The notes beneath the pieces are model-generated. The model worked only from the letters and a program-made list of their open reading frames with translations. It searched no databases and was not told where the DNA came from. A DNA stretch of 14,385 nt from Burkholderiaceae bacterium. GTDB lineage: Bacteria > Pseudomonadota > Gammaproteobacteria > Burkholderiales > Burkholderiaceae. Positions 13,779-14,385 of the stretch are shown one piece after another. The stretch spans positions 1 through 14,385 of the forward strand of contig CANGWT010000031.1 of assembly GCA_947457745.1 (NCBI GenBank), written 5' to 3'. The stretch's first letter is position 1; each line of letters opens with the position of its first letter. A program made the translations under genes and the position numbers.

Positions 13779-14385
13779 TTATACATAGCCCAAAATTTTG
13801 GCTATCTTATTTCGTGGCACAGAAGCTTTAGGAATATTCGGCATCTCAAACCAATCATGGGCCTTTACCTCAAATCCTAAGCCATGCATGAAGTTATAAA
13901 TCGCCTTCTTCAAACCAACACCCAGCGCATCATGATCCACACCAGTTGGGTCTATAAAAGAAATATCATTCTTTGCAAAAGAAATAGGGGGTAATGGGAC
14001 AAGCTCAATTCCATAATCTGCTGGGTCAAGCCCTACTGGCGAATGTACGGTACATGTGAAACGATGAAAAAATCCACTCTGAATACAGCCGTTTTCAAAT
14101 AACTGACGAACATACTCCAAGGCATCTACTGTTTCTTGAACGGTTTGGGTTGGAAAGCCATACATCAAATAGGCATGGACCAAAATCCCGGCATCAGAAA
14201 AACCTTTGGTCACTTCAGCCACCTGATCAACTGAAACCCCTTTTTTCATGAGATTGAGTAGCCTGTCGGAAGCTACCTCTAAGCCGCCAGACATAGCTAT
14301 GCATCCACTTTGCGCGAGCAATTCGGATAACTCAGGAGTAAAGGTCTTTTCAAAACGAATATTGCCCCACCAAGAAATGATTACC
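13779..14385 (-). CDS. Radical SAM protein, C-terminal part (5' end outside window)
   Basis: About 201 codons are present, and the frame stays open to the window edge, so the gene starts outside. The visible part resembles the second half of B12-binding-type radical SAM proteins. From the edge it reads ISWWGNIRFEKTF, then SGCIAMSGGLEVASDRLL, a 'DAGILVHAYLMYGFPTQT' strand-loop and 'DPTGVDHDALG'. These are the late strands of the radical SAM barrel plus a C-terminal region. The CX3CX2C cluster motif and any cobalamin domain would lie upstream and cannot be seen. Its substrate is unknown. It is the first visible gene of the minus-strand run. Confidence 0.8.
   Translation of the reverse strand, partial: VIISWWGNIRFEKTFTPELSELLAQSGCIAMSGGLEVASDRLLNLMKKGVSVDQVAEVTKGFSDAGILVHAYLMYGFPTQTVQETVDALEYVRQLFENGCIQSGFFHRFTCTVHSPVGLDPADYGIELVPLPPISFAKNDISFIDPTGVDHDALGVGLKKAIYNFMHGLGFEVKAHDWFEMPNIPKASVPRNKIAKILGYV

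Overview
The window is about 14.4 kb of compact, moderate-GC bacterial chromosome. It carries fourteen complete protein genes and one partial gene, with no RNA gene, insertion sequence, phage gene or CRISPR array. The gene content (DUF3047 lipoprotein, RlmJ, a QueE with the CX14CX2C cluster known from Burkholderia, SOUL protein, short intergenic gaps) points to a betaproteobacterium. From general recall it most resembles Burkholderiaceae of the Polynucleobacter type; that genus assignment is an inference, not a search result.

Region 1 (1-2663) is a copper module. A small CopZ-like metallochaperone on the minus strand is divergent from a complete CopA-type P1B ATPase on the plus strand, with a 72-bp shared promoter region. 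A weak terminator-like hairpin lies downstream of copZ, beside an imperfect repeat of the copZ 3' end.

Region 2 (2665-9068) is an envelope and glycan block. A DUF3047 lipoprotein gene (minus) ends one base from copA. It is divergent from a plus-strand run encoding a PMT/ArnT-type membrane glycosyltransferase, a PF03706 (UPF0104/LPG-synthase-TM-like) membrane protein, a GT9 glycosyltransferase, a PAP2 phosphatase and RlmJ. The first four look like parts of one lipid-linked glycan pathway, with cytoplasmic sugar transfer, a membrane step, periplasmic transfer and polyprenyl-phosphate or lipid phosphate handling. The substrate cannot be told from sequence.

Region 3 (9072-14385) is a minus-strand run of eight genes, all separated by at most about 50 bp and in two places overlapping by four bases. 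In transcription order they are a radical SAM protein (5' part outside the window), two tandem paralogous lipoprotein-like proteins of unknown function, queE, queD, tadA, an LD-carboxypeptidase of family S66 and a SOUL-family protein. queE and queD make the queuosine precursor and tadA makes inosine, so three neighbours act on tRNA wobble position 34. The LD-carboxypeptidase recycles cell wall peptides. It starts at TTG inside the tadA stop codon.

The points most worth following up are the tandem lipoprotein pair, one with a plain Sec lipoprotein signal and one with a twin-arginine-like signal, and the four-gene glycan block of unknown substrate. Most of the rest is conserved housekeeping, and I see no clear candidate for a wholly new defence or mobile system.
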